Shown here piece after piece: positions 46,201 through 55,438 of a DNA stretch of 64,000 nt. The notes under the pieces are model-generated. The model was not told where the DNA came from. It saw only the letters and a program-made list of their open reading frames with translations, and made no database searches. The stretch covers positions 165,704 through 229,703 of the forward strand of contig JAZUAE010000012.1 of assembly GCA_045637805.1 (NCBI GenBank). The letters are read 5' to 3'. The position numbers and the translations under genes are program-made. Source of the DNA: CAKVLG01 sp045637805. Lineage in GTDB: Bacteria; Bacillota; Clostridia; Christensenellales; UBA1242. Position 1 is the first letter of the stretch, and each line of letters opens with the position of its first letter.

Positions 46201-46648
46201 GATTCTTTGTGAATTAAAAGAAATTTTAATAAAGAAATCCAAGGGGTTTTACTACACTGAGGAAACGGTTGAATTTACTGAAAATGCCACAGGTAAAAGT
46301 GTAAATGTTGTTGAAATGGATAATGGGATAAAAGTATTTGGATTGAAACGAAAACGCGGCAGACCTAAAAAAATATTATCAAAAGCTGTCACTTTTTCGA
46401 ATGAAAGTGAAAAATCGGGTGTAGACTTGACTCAAAAAGAGGGAATCAATGCAAGTAAACAAGAAAATATTGTGGTTAAAAGAAAAATTACCACACACTA
46501 TGTTCCGCCTGATATGCTTGCTATTAAAATGCTTTTTGAGAATTTTGGGGAGAAGGTAGAAAGTTTGGAAAATTTGTCAGATGAAGAAATATTAAGTTTA
46601 AAACGTAAGCTTATGAGTGAATGGGAGGAGGAAAATGCAAGTAAATAA
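46193..46648 (+). CDS. Small phage protein with an AT-hook
   Basis: A 151-residue basic protein beginning with GTG inside the end of the terminase gene. It has a helical N-terminus (DKILCELKEILIKKSKGFYY), a central AT-hook-like KRKRGRPKK (about 52-60) that should bind the minor groove of AT-rich DNA, a low-complexity linker, and a conserved-looking C-terminal segment HYVPPDMLAIKMLFENFGEK (about 102-121) ending in an acidic helix. Its place next to terminase suggests a packaging role, perhaps as DNA-recognising small terminase, but that is an inference. The gene end overlaps the next gene. Confidence 0.6.
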   Translation: MDKILCELKEILIKKSKGFYYTEETVEFTENATGKSVNVVEMDNGIKVFGLKRKRGRPKKILSKAVTFSNESEKSGVDLTQKEGINASKQENIVVKRKITTHYVPPDMLAIKMLFENFGEKVESLENLSDEEILSLKRKLMSEWEEENASK

Positions 46649-46823
46649 AGTTGATGTTAATAGAATGTGTGACCATGGTACTTGTCACGAAAAATCCAGC
46701 TACGAGATAATTCTTGGCGGATACAAAAACCGCATTTTACTATGCGAAAAGTGCTATAAACTATTAAAAAAGTGCATAAAAGAGGAGGAAAAGGCGAGTG
46801 TCAAAGATAAAACGCAATCATAA
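46635..46823 (+). CDS. Small zinc-ribbon-like phage protein
   Basis: A 62-residue protein with four cysteines in the pattern C-x4-C ... C-x2-C (CDHGTC near 12-17 and LCEKC near 36-40), enough for one zinc site, with a basic C-terminus. The ATG at 46635 is preferred to an upstream GTG because GGGAGGAGG lies directly before it. It overlaps the previous gene by 14 bases and the next by 26, so the three are translated from one message. Function unknown. Confidence 0.6.
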   Translation: MQVNKVDVNRMCDHGTCHEKSSYEIILGGYKNRILLCEKCYKLLKKCIKEEEKASVKDKTQS

Positions 46824-48687
46824 AGAAAAATATTTTTACAATGAAACTGAGGATAAAATAATCGTAGAGTCGGTAAAAGAAGACTTTGAAAATAGGAGAA
46901 GCGAACGCAAGGCGTATGAACTTTCATGGGAGCTTAACATGAACTTTATGCTTGGAAATCAATATAGTTACATTTCGCCAAAAGGTGAAATTGCAGACCT
47001 TGATAAAAACTACTACTGGGAATCTCGCGAGGTGTTTAACCATATTGCACCTATTGTGGAAACTAGGCTCGCAAAACTTGGCAAAGTTAGACCAACGGCA
47101 TCGGTTAGACCAAGCGGAAGTGAAAAACAAGACCTTTATTGCTCAAAACTTTCTAAAGCTATTATCGACAATGTTTCGTCTAGAGTAGGCTTATCTGATT
47201 TAATCAGCAAAGCAACTAGTTGGAGTGAGATTTGTGGTACAGCTTTCTATAAAGTTGTCTGGGACGAAAGCTTAGGCAGTGAACTTGCTAGCGTTGATGG
47301 TGAGAGTATAAAGGCGGGAGATGTTAGCGTGTCGGTATGTTCGCCTTTTGAGATTTTTCCTGACTCTTCAGGGTCTTGTGAGATTTCTGATTGTCAGTCA
47401 ATTATTCATGCTAGGGCTTTTCCGGCAAGTCAAATCCGTGACCTTTATTGCGTGGAGATTGATGGCACTGATGTTGACACTTTTTCTTTCGATATGACAA
47501 GTGTGAATAGTGGTGTGACTGGTACAAGCAATGTTCAAAAATTAATTCATCATACAAAGCATGACCATGTTTTAGTTATAGAACGCTACGAGAAACCAAA
47601 CAGCACAAACCCTAACGGAAAACTTACAATCGTTTGTGAAAACTATTTGCTTTTTGATGGCGATTTGCCATACATGGTGGGTGAATCAAACACGCGTGGC
47701 TATCCGTTTGTTAAACAGGTTTCAAGCGTAATGCTTGGCTCGTTTTGGGGAGTGAGTGTCGTTGAAAGATGTGTGCCTCTACAACGCGCATACAATGCAA
47801 TAAAAAATAGAAAGCATGAGTTTATGACGCGCTTAGCGTCAGGCGTATTAGCTGTTGAGGACGGATCGGTAGATATTGACAATATCGAGGAAGAGGGCTT
47901 GGCTCCAGGTAAAATTTTGGTATATAGAAACGGTTCTACACCGCCAAATTTTATGGACGCGGGTAGTATTCCAAGCGACTTTTCGGTTGAAGAGGCAAAG
48001 CTTTTAAATGAATTTATAACCTTGTCTGGCGTGAGTGAGCTTATGCGAGATGGTAGTGCTCCAACTAACGTTTCGAGTGGTACAGCGCTCAACCTTTTGA
48101 TTGAACAGGACGATACAAGAATGTCAGTAACTGCTGAATGTATTAGAAGTGCAGTGAAACAAATAAGCACAATGATTATAAGACTCTGTAAACAGTTTGC
48201 AAGCTGCAAGAGAGTGGCTGAAATTATGGGCGATGATGGCAGTATAGAACTTTTCTACTGGAACGGTGCAGACATTACAAGCGACAATGTGGTACTCGAT
48301 ACTACAAACGAGCTCGCTGAAACACCAGCTCAACGTAAGAATAATGTATTAGAACTTTATAGAAATGGACTTTTGTTTGATGAAGAGGGGAAACTTTCAA
48401 ATCGAATGCGACTTAAAATTTTGGACGCGCTCGGGTTTGGTATGTTTGAGATAGCTGAAGACATGAGTTCGTTGCATATTAAACGTGCTCAAAAAGAAAA
48501 TTTAAAAATAGAAGATGTTGCACCTCTTGAAATAGACGATCATGAATTACACATAGCAGAACATATTAAATTCCTGCTTTCAGAAGAAAGCTTAAACTTT
48601 GCTTTAGAGCATAGAAAAATGATAGATGAACATATTCGTGCGCATAAACAAATGCAAAAAATAATCACAAATATAGAAGGAGTATAG
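46798..48687 (+). CDS. Phage portal protein
   Basis: A 629-residue protein of the size and plan of podovirus (P22/T7-type) portals: charged N-terminus with RRSERKAYELSWELNMNFML, REVFNHIAPIVETRLAKL (about 77-94), wing domain with SWSEICGTAFYKVVWDE (about 141-157), SPFEIFPDSS, then the stem/clip region SSVMLGSFWGVSVVERCVPL and the conserved GVSELMRDGSAPTNVSSGTA (about 419-438), followed by long C-terminal helices. It forms the ring through which DNA enters the head. GTG start at 46798, with GGAGGAAAAGGCGA upstream giving a good ribosome site. Scaffold and capsid genes follow. Confidence 0.88.
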   Translation: MSKIKRNHKEKYFYNETEDKIIVESVKEDFENRRSERKAYELSWELNMNFMLGNQYSYISPKGEIADLDKNYYWESREVFNHIAPIVETRLAKLGKVRPTASVRPSGSEKQDLYCSKLSKAIIDNVSSRVGLSDLISKATSWSEICGTAFYKVVWDESLGSELASVDGESIKAGDVSVSVCSPFEIFPDSSGSCEISDCQSIIHARAFPASQIRDLYCVEIDGTDVDTFSFDMTSVNSGVTGTSNVQKLIHHTKHDHVLVIERYEKPNSTNPNGKLTIVCENYLLFDGDLPYMVGESNTRGYPFVKQVSSVMLGSFWGVSVVERCVPLQRAYNAIKNRKHEFMTRLASGVLAVEDGSVDIDNIEEEGLAPGKILVYRNGSTPPNFMDAGSIPSDFSVEEAKLLNEFITLSGVSELMRDGSAPTNVSSGTALNLLIEQDDTRMSVTAECIRSAVKQISTMIIRLCKQFASCKRVAEIMGDDGSIELFYWNGADITSDNVVLDTTNELAETPAQRKNNVLELYRNGLLFDEEGKLSNRMRLKILDALGFGMFEIAEDMSSLHIKRAQKENLKIEDVAPLEIDDHELHIAEHIKFLLSEESLNFALEHRKMIDEHIRAHKQMQKIITNIEGV

Positions 48688-48688
48688 A

Positions 48689-49372
48689 ATGGAAAATGGT
48701 GGCGGTCTTGTGGAACAACCCCAAGTAGAAAGTGAGCGCGTTGAAAATGTGCCGCTTGAAAATGAGGGCTCCATGTATGGAAAATTTAAGGACGCAATAA
48801 GTTTACTTGAAGCCTACAAAAATCTAGAGGCAGAGTTTACTCGCAAAAGTCAGCGAGTGTCTGCACTAGAAAAAAAGATGGAAGCAAACCTGGAAGTAGA
48901 TGCAAGCAAAGAAAGTAATGCCTTGACGAGTGAAAAAATAGAAGTTGGGTCAAGTGAAAATGTATCTGTGCCAGAGTTTGCCAAAGAGGGCTGGAAGCAA
49001 AGCGTTGAGGAGTTTTTCGCTATAAATCCGGACGCTAGGGAATACAAATCTCGAATGTCTAGGATTTTACACGAAAACCCTGAGTATGCTAGTTCACCAA
49101 AATGTTTGGAAGTAGCGTACAAGCTAGCCAAAGCAGAAGGTTTAAAGAGACCTGCGGACATAATTAAAGACCAACAGTTCATAGAAGAATATGTACTCTC
49201 TGATTCGCGAATAAAAGATATCATCATTACAGATTACATATCTTCACTTGCTCGTGGTGGATTGCCAAAAGTAATTTCAGGCAATTCAAGCAGCGTTATA
49301 GCTCCGCCTAAAGCTGACGCGCCACGAAACATTAAAGAAGCGGGTATGCTTGCCCGTAAATACTTAGGCTAA
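48689..49372 (+). CDS. Probable phage scaffolding protein
   Basis: A 227-residue acidic helical protein between portal and capsid genes, the usual place of the scaffold. Residues 30-70 predict a coiled coil (KFKDAISLLEAYKNLEAEF, RVSALEKKMEANLE). The C-terminal half has shorter helices (EGWKQSVEEFFAINPDARE) and a basic end (KEAGMLARKYLG) that could touch the capsid protein. The LLEAYKNLEAEFTRKS motif is common in scaffolds of this phage type. It starts one base after the portal stop, with AGAAGGAG upstream. Not expected in mature particles. Confidence 0.75.
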   Translation: MENGGGLVEQPQVESERVENVPLENEGSMYGKFKDAISLLEAYKNLEAEFTRKSQRVSALEKKMEANLEVDASKESNALTSEKIEVGSSENVSVPEFAKEGWKQSVEEFFAINPDAREYKSRMSRILHENPEYASSPKCLEVAYKLAKAEGLKRPADIIKDQQFIEEYVLSDSRIKDIIITDYISSLARGGLPKVISGNSSSVIAPPKADAPRNIKEAGMLARKYLG

Positions 49373-49396
49373 AATAAACGAAAAAGGAAAAATGAA

Positions 49397-50578
49397 ATGG
49401 TAACACTAACGAGTGCTGATAATGTGTTAAAGCAAGTGTATTTAGGAGTAGTTTCTGAACAATTAAACACTTCAATCAACCCATTACTTGGCAAAATTAA
49501 ACAAACAACACAAGATGTTTGGGGTAAAGAAATTCGTAAGGTTGCGCCTTATGGTCTTAACGGTGGTATAGGTGCTGGCGACGAAAATTCTATGCTTCCA
49601 ACGGCTGCGGGAAATCAATACGCACAATTCGTTCTTGACCTTAAAAACTTATACGGCAAGATTGAAATCACAGATAAAGCAATCAGAGCATCACAAAATA
49701 GTGCAGGTGCATTTGTAAACTTGCTCGATAGCGAAATGGAAGGCTTAATCCGTGCAAGCTCTTTCAACTTTGGAAGAATGCTTTACGGCGATGGAACAGG
49801 CCTTATCACAAAAATTTCATCAAATGACGCGTCAAGCATAACAGTTGAAGCTGTAAACTGCTTGATTGAAGGAATGGTTGTAGATTTAGTTAACGCTTCA
49901 GGCGTAGCAGCAAGCGGTGCAACAGGTCTTAGAATTTCATCAATCGATAGAGCAAATAAGACAGTTAAATTTGCAAATGCTACTCTTGCAGACGGTGCTC
50001 TTTCAGATTATTACGTTGCAGTTCAAGGCTCATTTGGTAAAGAGCTTACTGGTCTTGGAGCAATCTTTAAAACAACTGGCTCACTCTATGGCTTAAATAG
50101 AGAAAACTATGGTTGGATGAATCCATACATGAAAAATATCGGAGAGTCAGGCTTAACAGCTATTGATGATATGGTAATGCAGACAGCAATCGATTCAGTT
50201 GAAGAGAATGCAAATAGTAAAATTGACTTCATCGTATGTTCTTCTGGTGTAAAGAGAAACTATCAAAACTACTTTACAAGCTATAGAACAAACGTGGATA
50301 TTTTAGAGCTTACTGGTGGTTACAAAGCAATCAGTTACAATGGAATACCTCTTATATCTGATAGATTTGCTCCAGCAAACACAATGTTTATGCTTAATAC
50401 AAAAGAATTCGCATTGCATCAACTTTGCGACTGGCAATGGCTTGAAGGTGAAGATGGCAGGGTAATTAAACAAACTGCTAACAAACCAAGCTACACAGCT
50501 ACTCTTGTAAAATATGCAGATATTATTTGTGATCAACCAAGCGGACAAGCTAAGATTACAGGTATCTTAGAATCATAA
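49397..50578 (+). CDS. Phage major capsid protein
   Basis: A 393-residue protein with the length and composition of a HK97-fold major capsid protein. It starts VTLTSADNVLKQVYLGVVSEQLN, followed by GKEIRKVAPYGLNGGIGAGD (loop), the QYAQFVLDLKNLYGKIEITDKAI spine strand and helix (listed in parts), an insertion with KISSNDASSITVEAVN, and a P-domain with FIVCSSGVKRNYQNYFTSYR and a conserved YNGIPLISDRFAPANTMFML near the end (about 315-334). Codons are noticeably biased towards those of highly expressed genes. AAAAAGGAAAAATGAA gives the ribosome site. A hairpin with T tract follows, so this is the likely end of the highest expressed part of the operon. Confidence 0.88.
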   Translation: MVTLTSADNVLKQVYLGVVSEQLNTSINPLLGKIKQTTQDVWGKEIRKVAPYGLNGGIGAGDENSMLPTAAGNQYAQFVLDLKNLYGKIEITDKAIRASQNSAGAFVNLLDSEMEGLIRASSFNFGRMLYGDGTGLITKISSNDASSITVEAVNCLIEGMVVDLVNASGVAASGATGLRISSIDRANKTVKFANATLADGALSDYYVAVQGSFGKELTGLGAIFKTTGSLYGLNRENYGWMNPYMKNIGESGLTAIDDMVMQTAIDSVEENANSKIDFIVCSSGVKRNYQNYFTSYRTNVDILELTGGYKAISYNGIPLISDRFAPANTMFMLNTKEFALHQLCDWQWLEGEDGRVIKQTANKPSYTATLVKYADIICDQPSGQAKITGILES

Positions 50579-50591
50579 AGGCAAAGGAGAA

Positions 50592-50630
50592 CGGGCGAGA
50601 ATGTTTTTTTCTCGCCTTACTTTTTATGAC
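50592..50630 (+). terminator. Terminator or attenuator after the capsid gene
   Basis: GGCGAGA...TCTCGCC stem with a T-rich loop, followed by TTACTTTTT. It sits right before the next gene, so probably reduces rather than blocks read-through. Confidence 0.65.
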
Positions 50631-51006
50631 AAACATGAAAACTTTTAACGGAATATATAATTTAAACAAAAGATTAGAGAAAATAGATAAAAATTATAGA
50701 TTGATTTATAACGCAAAGAAAAATAGTTTTGAACTTTACTATGTACAAGGTTTACGTGTACAAAAAGAGCTTGATTTTGGAGGCAAAATCGACACGCGCG
50801 CAATTTTAAAAACCAGAATAAGCAGAAGAGAAAATTTTGCAAAAATAATAAGAAGTATAGATGAATTTAATTTAAAACTTGAAGAAAATGCATTTTATGA
50901 AAAGTTGGACAAATCAAAACTAGTCGCGCGTGAATTGATAAATTATGCAGATAAGAGTAATCGTGATTTGTCAGAAAAAGAGATAAATCAAATTATTAAC
51001 GGATAG
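50626..51006 (+). CDS. Small basic phage protein
   Basis: A 126-residue basic protein of unknown family. The first ~55 residues predict short strands (NYRLIYNAKKNSFELYYVQG), then a long helix region (RAILKTRISRRENFAKIIRS; LEENAFYEKLDKSKLVARELINYA). Position after the capsid and before the adaptor is typical for a head-completion or packaging accessory protein, but nothing in the sequence proves this. No clear ribosome site before ATG 50626 or the alternative ATG 50635; it may depend on the transcript leaving the capsid hairpin. Confidence 0.55.
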   Translation: MTNMKTFNGIYNLNKRLEKIDKNYRLIYNAKKNSFELYYVQGLRVQKELDFGGKIDTRAILKTRISRRENFAKIIRSIDEFNLKLEENAFYEKLDKSKLVARELINYADKSNRDLSEKEINQIING

Positions 51007-51015
51007 GAGAAAACA

Positions 51016-51582
51016 ATGCTTAAAGAAATTATAAAGAATACTCTAATGTTGCTTGGTAGAGAAAGCGAGCTGGAAGAAGTGGAAACAAAAACTGAAGATA
51101 ATTTTTCTGAGTCGACCAAGAAAATGGTAAACTCACTTATCAAGATTACAAATCTTGTTTTAAGTGATATCACTCGTGATGTGTCTAAACTCTCAGGTGA
51201 AGCGGAAGTTGTAAGCGACGACCAGTGTCAAATTTTTTACAAAGATTTTGGTAAAAAGGTGACAGGGGTTAAAAGTGTAAAACATGGTATTGTCCCTGTA
51301 ACTTTTAATCTTTATCCTGAGTATATAAAAGTTGGCAAACCAAACCTAAACTACACTGTAGAGTTTCACTATGAAAACAACAAAGCCATAAAACTGGACG
51401 ATGAAATAGTTTTACCTATTTGTGTAACTGCATCTGCTGTGAGCTATGGTGTGGCAAGTGAGTATGCTAGTATTCATCTTTTATATGATGAGTGTAATAT
51501 GTGGGAGCAAAAGTATATTAGAGCGATGGAAAATATAAGGGCAAAAAGCGGAGAGCGAAAAACTTTCCGTTGGTGGAAATAA
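51016..51582 (+). CDS. Head-tail adaptor/tail tubular A-like protein
   Basis: A 188-residue protein by length and plan similar to podovirus adaptor proteins (T7 gp11 / P22 gp4 type): N-terminal helices (MLKEIIKNTLMLLGRESELE; KKMVNSLIKITNLVLSDITR), a small beta unit (QIFYKDFGKKVTGVKSVKHG, YPEYIKVGKPNLNYTVEFHY), then LDDEIVLPICVTASAVSYGVASEYA and a C-terminal helix ending TFRWWK. The 'dd.i.lP...a...a..Ye...' helix is the feature shared with adaptor proteins. GATAGGAGAAAAC is the ribosome site. The next gene overlaps the stop by one base. Confidence 0.7.
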   Translation: MLKEIIKNTLMLLGRESELEEVETKTEDNFSESTKKMVNSLIKITNLVLSDITRDVSKLSGEAEVVSDDQCQIFYKDFGKKVTGVKSVKHGIVPVTFNLYPEYIKVGKPNLNYTVEFHYENNKAIKLDDEIVLPICVTASAVSYGVASEYASIHLLYDECNMWEQKYIRAMENIRAKSGERKTFRWWK

Positions 51583-53063
51583 TGAAAAAGATTAAATACC
51601 CACAAGGCAGAAAATTAAAACTTAAGATATCTTCCTTTGAGGGAGGACTTGCAGAAAAAGATGAAAATGTTTTGCCATTCAAATTTGCACATGAAATGTA
51701 TAATTACAATATTTCGGGCGGAAATTTAAAGAAAAGTATCGGTTTTGCGGACTTTTTAAGCCACTTTTGCGAAAAATCTTATTTTGATAGATTTAGTGAA
51801 ATGTTTGAAAGTTTAGGTAAAATTTTAGGTGTATGGCATTTTAAAAAATATAATAGTAAGGCGAGTGCTCGTGAGGATAAACTGATTTTCATAAATGATA
51901 AATTGCAAACTTTTTATATCGATTTTAATCAAAACAATAAGTCTTTTAATAGGGTTTATTCGTTAGCCTTTTCGTCTCTTCCAGTTGCTGTCAACTATAG
52001 GTTGAATGGTGAAGATGTAATTATATTTTCTAGCCCGACTGATAACATGGTTGTTTGGGACGGTGAAAACACTGCATATAGCGTGCTTGATGCACCAAAA
52101 ATCACATCAATGGCTTTGCATTATGAAAGATTGTTTGCAACAGTTAATGGCGAAAAGAATGCTGTATGGTTTTCTGACGATTTAGATCCAACAAACTGGA
52201 GTGTGAGCTTAGATGAGGCTGGTTTTATACAAATGATAGACGAACGTGGTTCGCTTGAAAAAGTGGTTTCATTTAACGATTACCTTTATATATTCAGAGA
52301 GCAGGGTATAAGCAGGGTTACAGCTTATGCTAGCCAAGAAAATTTTTCAGTATCTCACTTGTTTGTGTCTAGTTCGCTTATATATAAAAACACTGTCTGT
52401 ATTTGTGGAAATAGGATATTGTTTCTTGCTGCCGATGGTTTATATAAGTTTGATGGTTATGACACAGTGAAAATTTTGCCTGCATTAGAGTCAAGGTTTA
52501 GTCATGGCGGAGGAAGCGCCGCCTGTGCTTGTTATTATAACGGAAAGTATTATCTTTCATGCAGATTTAAGTTTGAAACTGAAGAGGAAATGGATAAAGA
52601 CACAGCAGGCAATAACTGCTTGCTTGAAATAGATATTGATAAAATGACCTTTAATATTATTAGAGGTGTGTCGATCAGTTTCTTGTCAGGAATTGTGTCG
52701 GACAATTTTAAAGGGGTTTTAGCAGTAATAGATAGTGACAAAACACAAACACTTACTCTTTTGGACGATTCAGGGAGTTTCTTTGATGAGCCTTTAGTCA
52801 AACGTTGGCGTTCGCCATTTAGTGATCTTGGATATCCATCAAGTTCGAAAGTTGTGCGTCAAATAGCACTAACAACAAATTATCCTCTTGAAGTAGACAT
52901 TGTGTCGGACAAATCAAGAGAAAGAGTAAAACTTAATGGCAGTGAAAGCCCACAAGTATTCGAAGTGTTTGTGCCGGGTGAAAAGTTTAGGTTTGATTTT
53001 CTATCAAAAGAGGCGGACGCAAACGTTAGTAATGTAGAAATTTTAATTAAGGTAGAAAGCTAA
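51582..53063 (+). CDS. Phage tail protein, beta-propeller-like (tail tubular B / stopper type)
   Basis: A 493-residue protein that starts in a TAATG overlap. After a basic N-terminus it carries the FEGGLAEKDENVLPFKFAHE motif (about 16-35) found in tail-tube or stopper proteins of short-tailed Firmicutes phages. It then has repeated strand units (DKLIFINDKLQTFYIDF, NGEDVIIFSSPTDNMVVWDG, MALHYERLFATVNGEKNAVW, and FNDYLYIFREQGISRVTAYA), ending with NRILFLAADGLYKFDGYDT (about 286-304). This 'f..dgly.fdG' unit is typical of propeller-like tail proteins. Translationally coupled to the adaptor upstream and to the next gene (TAATG). Confidence 0.7.
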   Translation: MKKIKYPQGRKLKLKISSFEGGLAEKDENVLPFKFAHEMYNYNISGGNLKKSIGFADFLSHFCEKSYFDRFSEMFESLGKILGVWHFKKYNSKASAREDKLIFINDKLQTFYIDFNQNNKSFNRVYSLAFSSLPVAVNYRLNGEDVIIFSSPTDNMVVWDGENTAYSVLDAPKITSMALHYERLFATVNGEKNAVWFSDDLDPTNWSVSLDEAGFIQMIDERGSLEKVVSFNDYLYIFREQGISRVTAYASQENFSVSHLFVSSSLIYKNTVCICGNRILFLAADGLYKFDGYDTVKILPALESRFSHGGGSAACACYYNGKYYLSCRFKFETEEEMDKDTAGNNCLLEIDIDKMTFNIIRGVSISFLSGIVSDNFKGVLAVIDSDKTQTLTLLDDSGSFFDEPLVKRWRSPFSDLGYPSSSKVVRQIALTTNYPLEVDIVSDKSRERVKLNGSESPQVFEVFVPGEKFRFDFLSKEADANVSNVEILIKVES

Positions 53064-55438
53064 TGAATTATGGTAAAATAGCATATTTAAAAACATTAGA
53101 CTTAGAGCAACGTCTAGGCAATATTTCAAAATCAGAAGATCAAGGTTTTGTTTGTAGCGAATATTCATATGATACATACAATGTAAACTTTACAAGCTTG
53201 CATGAGATAGATTATGACGAATTAAAACTTTCTTCATCGGGCAGTTTGTGTATGCAGTCAAAAATAAGGGTTGAAAGTACGAGCGAAGAGATTGTAACAG
53301 TTAAAGTATTAGCGGGCGATGAGGAAATAGGTTCTTTTGATCAAAAGTTGTTAGTTGGTGGGAATGACATTATTGTTTACAAAACCTATACAGGTCAGCC
53401 ACTTTCAAGTATTGATATAAAAATTGTGCTTGTAGGTGATAGTGAAAACTCAAAAAATATTGTGAGCGTGAACACGATATTTCTTGGAATACTATCAAGT
53501 GCTGGAAGTAGTGAAATTGAACTTCGTGCAATTATGGTAAATGATGAAATCTTAGTAAGTTATATTGTTGGCAACAAACTATTTGTTGCAACCGAAAACT
53601 TAAGTGATGGAGTAGATGCTTTGGAGTTTAATTTAAAAGTCGAAGCAATATCACATTCGATAATAAATAGAAAAATAAACGACACGCAAAAACTGCAAAT
53701 TTTATATGTAAACAATGAAAACGAATTAAAAATATGCGATTTTAATGCGGAAAATTCAATTTGTTTGGATAATAATGTAACAAAAGTTTTTGCAAAAATT
53801 GCACCTGAGTCAAGCGACGATGATATTATTGTTTGCTATATAAAAGATGGGCAACCCATGTACAAAACAATCTCAGGTGAAACCGTAGGAGAGGCTAGAC
53901 GTTTGCCATTTCCGAGCGGCGAGTATATTGATATTCGCATAGTCGAATCTAACGACGATTATGTTTATGTTGTAGCGACAAACGCAAGCGGGGCAAACTT
54001 TATTATAAAATCAGTTATGGAGGTTTCAACAGGGAAATTTGTTGAAAGTGTAGCGGTTGAGGCGAGTGTGATAGTTTACAAATATTTACATTTACCATTT
54101 TTAACTGAAAAGACAGTTGAAAATATTTCAGTTTCAGGAGAAATTGTAGCTAATATGTATCATTCATTTGTAAGTTTAGGAGATAAACCTTATCTCGAAC
54201 ATATAGCATTAGCTGGAAGCTTTGCGGCAAGCACTTACGTGATTGAAAAAGAAGAGGTTGATTCACCGGTTGTCTATAGCGTAGTGATAGATACTAGTAA
54301 TAGTGATCCTGAAACATCTGTTAGCTACGCCGACGATGCTGCTTCATTTTCTGCTGCATATATGGACTTTGACGCAGACGTGTTTATAGATAATGGTTGG
54401 ACAAGCAGGTGGCCATTTAATCAAATTAAACCATGTTTAATTAGTAGCTCAGGCGATGTTATCGGCTATCTGGACCCAAATGATTATTCCAAATTTGAAG
54501 ATGGTTCATCAGCTGATATTTATACGGTAGGTTCAAACGATGTAATGATAGAAATTCCACGAGTCGATTATAATTTTGAGAACTTAGATGATGGAAATAT
54601 CAAAGTAAGTATAACAAATATAATAGACAAAGGGTATTGTTCAAGAGCGCATACATACAAGGGCGAAGTTTATGACAAAATCTATGTCGCTGCGTATGCG
54701 TCAATGTGGGCAGCAAGCGGTGATACGACAATTCCTTATGTACCATATAGTTTAAGTGGCACACGAGATAGATATTATTATGCGTCAAGCGCATCGCTAG
54801 GCGCTCCAAATATGATGACTTACACAAGAACAAAAGGTTATGGTTACGAGCATTGTCCGCTAAACGTTTTTGTAATGTTGCAAAGTTTGTATTTAATTAT
54901 GTTTAAAAATTTAAACTCACAAGCTGCGCTTGGTAAGGGTGTTGTTGCAAGTACAAGACAGGTGGATACTGGAACGCTCGATAAGGCTGGTATGTACTAT
55001 GGTAAAAACACAAGTTCGCCGATAAAAATGTTTGGTATTGAAAATATATACGGTAACGGTGCATTGTTCTTACCGGGTATGTATGTTACTAAAACATACG
55101 AAGTGTATGCATTAAATCCTATGAGTACAGTTGATTATTCTTTTGCGACAGAAGAAACAAATTTGCAGTATGTTTGTACAATTCCAGGAAATGTGCCAGC
55201 TAACTTTCCAACAAAGGTATATGCGACAAATGAGGTTGGTTTTGTAATTACTAAATGTGGTGGATCAAACTCGACTTATTTTTGCGATAGAATGTGTATC
55301 AGAATTATTCAAAGGTCATACAGGCTTTGTGGTGCTTCTGCAGACACGGACGTTGGAATGTTTGGTTTTATAAGCGGTGACAATGCGAGCAAGACGGATT
55401 ATGTTAGTAGAATGGTTTATTATAAAAGGAGCGAATAA
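53063..55438 (+). CDS. Large virion/appendage protein
   Basis: A 791-residue beta-rich protein with no family I can name. It starts in the TAATG overlap with the previous gene. The first third contains strands with a lectin-like look (SGSLCMQSKIRVESTSEEIV, KTYTGQPLSSIDIKIVLVGD); the middle has DDIIVCYIKDGQPMYKTISG and ESNDDYVYVVATNASG repeats; the C-terminal part is rich in Tyr, Ser and Gly (YYYASSASLGAPNMMTYTRT, YEHCPLNVFVMLQSLYLIMF). Position between tail and fibre genes suggests a structural appendage or host-binding protein. Its end is coupled to the next gene. Confidence 0.65.
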   Translation: MNYGKIAYLKTLDLEQRLGNISKSEDQGFVCSEYSYDTYNVNFTSLHEIDYDELKLSSSGSLCMQSKIRVESTSEEIVTVKVLAGDEEIGSFDQKLLVGGNDIIVYKTYTGQPLSSIDIKIVLVGDSENSKNIVSVNTIFLGILSSAGSSEIELRAIMVNDEILVSYIVGNKLFVATENLSDGVDALEFNLKVEAISHSIINRKINDTQKLQILYVNNENELKICDFNAENSICLDNNVTKVFAKIAPESSDDDIIVCYIKDGQPMYKTISGETVGEARRLPFPSGEYIDIRIVESNDDYVYVVATNASGANFIIKSVMEVSTGKFVESVAVEASVIVYKYLHLPFLTEKTVENISVSGEIVANMYHSFVSLGDKPYLEHIALAGSFAASTYVIEKEEVDSPVVYSVVIDTSNSDPETSVSYADDAASFSAAYMDFDADVFIDNGWTSRWPFNQIKPCLISSSGDVIGYLDPNDYSKFEDGSSADIYTVGSNDVMIEIPRVDYNFENLDDGNIKVSITNIIDKGYCSRAHTYKGEVYDKIYVAAYASMWAASGDTTIPYVPYSLSGTRDRYYYASSASLGAPNMMTYTRTKGYGYEHCPLNVFVMLQSLYLIMFKNLNSQAALGKGVVASTRQVDTGTLDKAGMYYGKNTSSPIKMFGIENIYGNGALFLPGMYVTKTYEVYALNPMSTVDYSFATEETNLQYVCTIPGNVPANFPTKVYATNEVGFVITKCGGSNSTYFCDRMCIRIIQRSYRLCGASADTDVGMFGFISGDNASKTDYVSRMVYYKRSE

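Noticed and set aside
50600..50647. 15-codon frame within the hairpin after the capsid gene
   Set aside because: It has AAAGGAG upstream but is mainly the terminator stem-loop; too short to support without further evidence.
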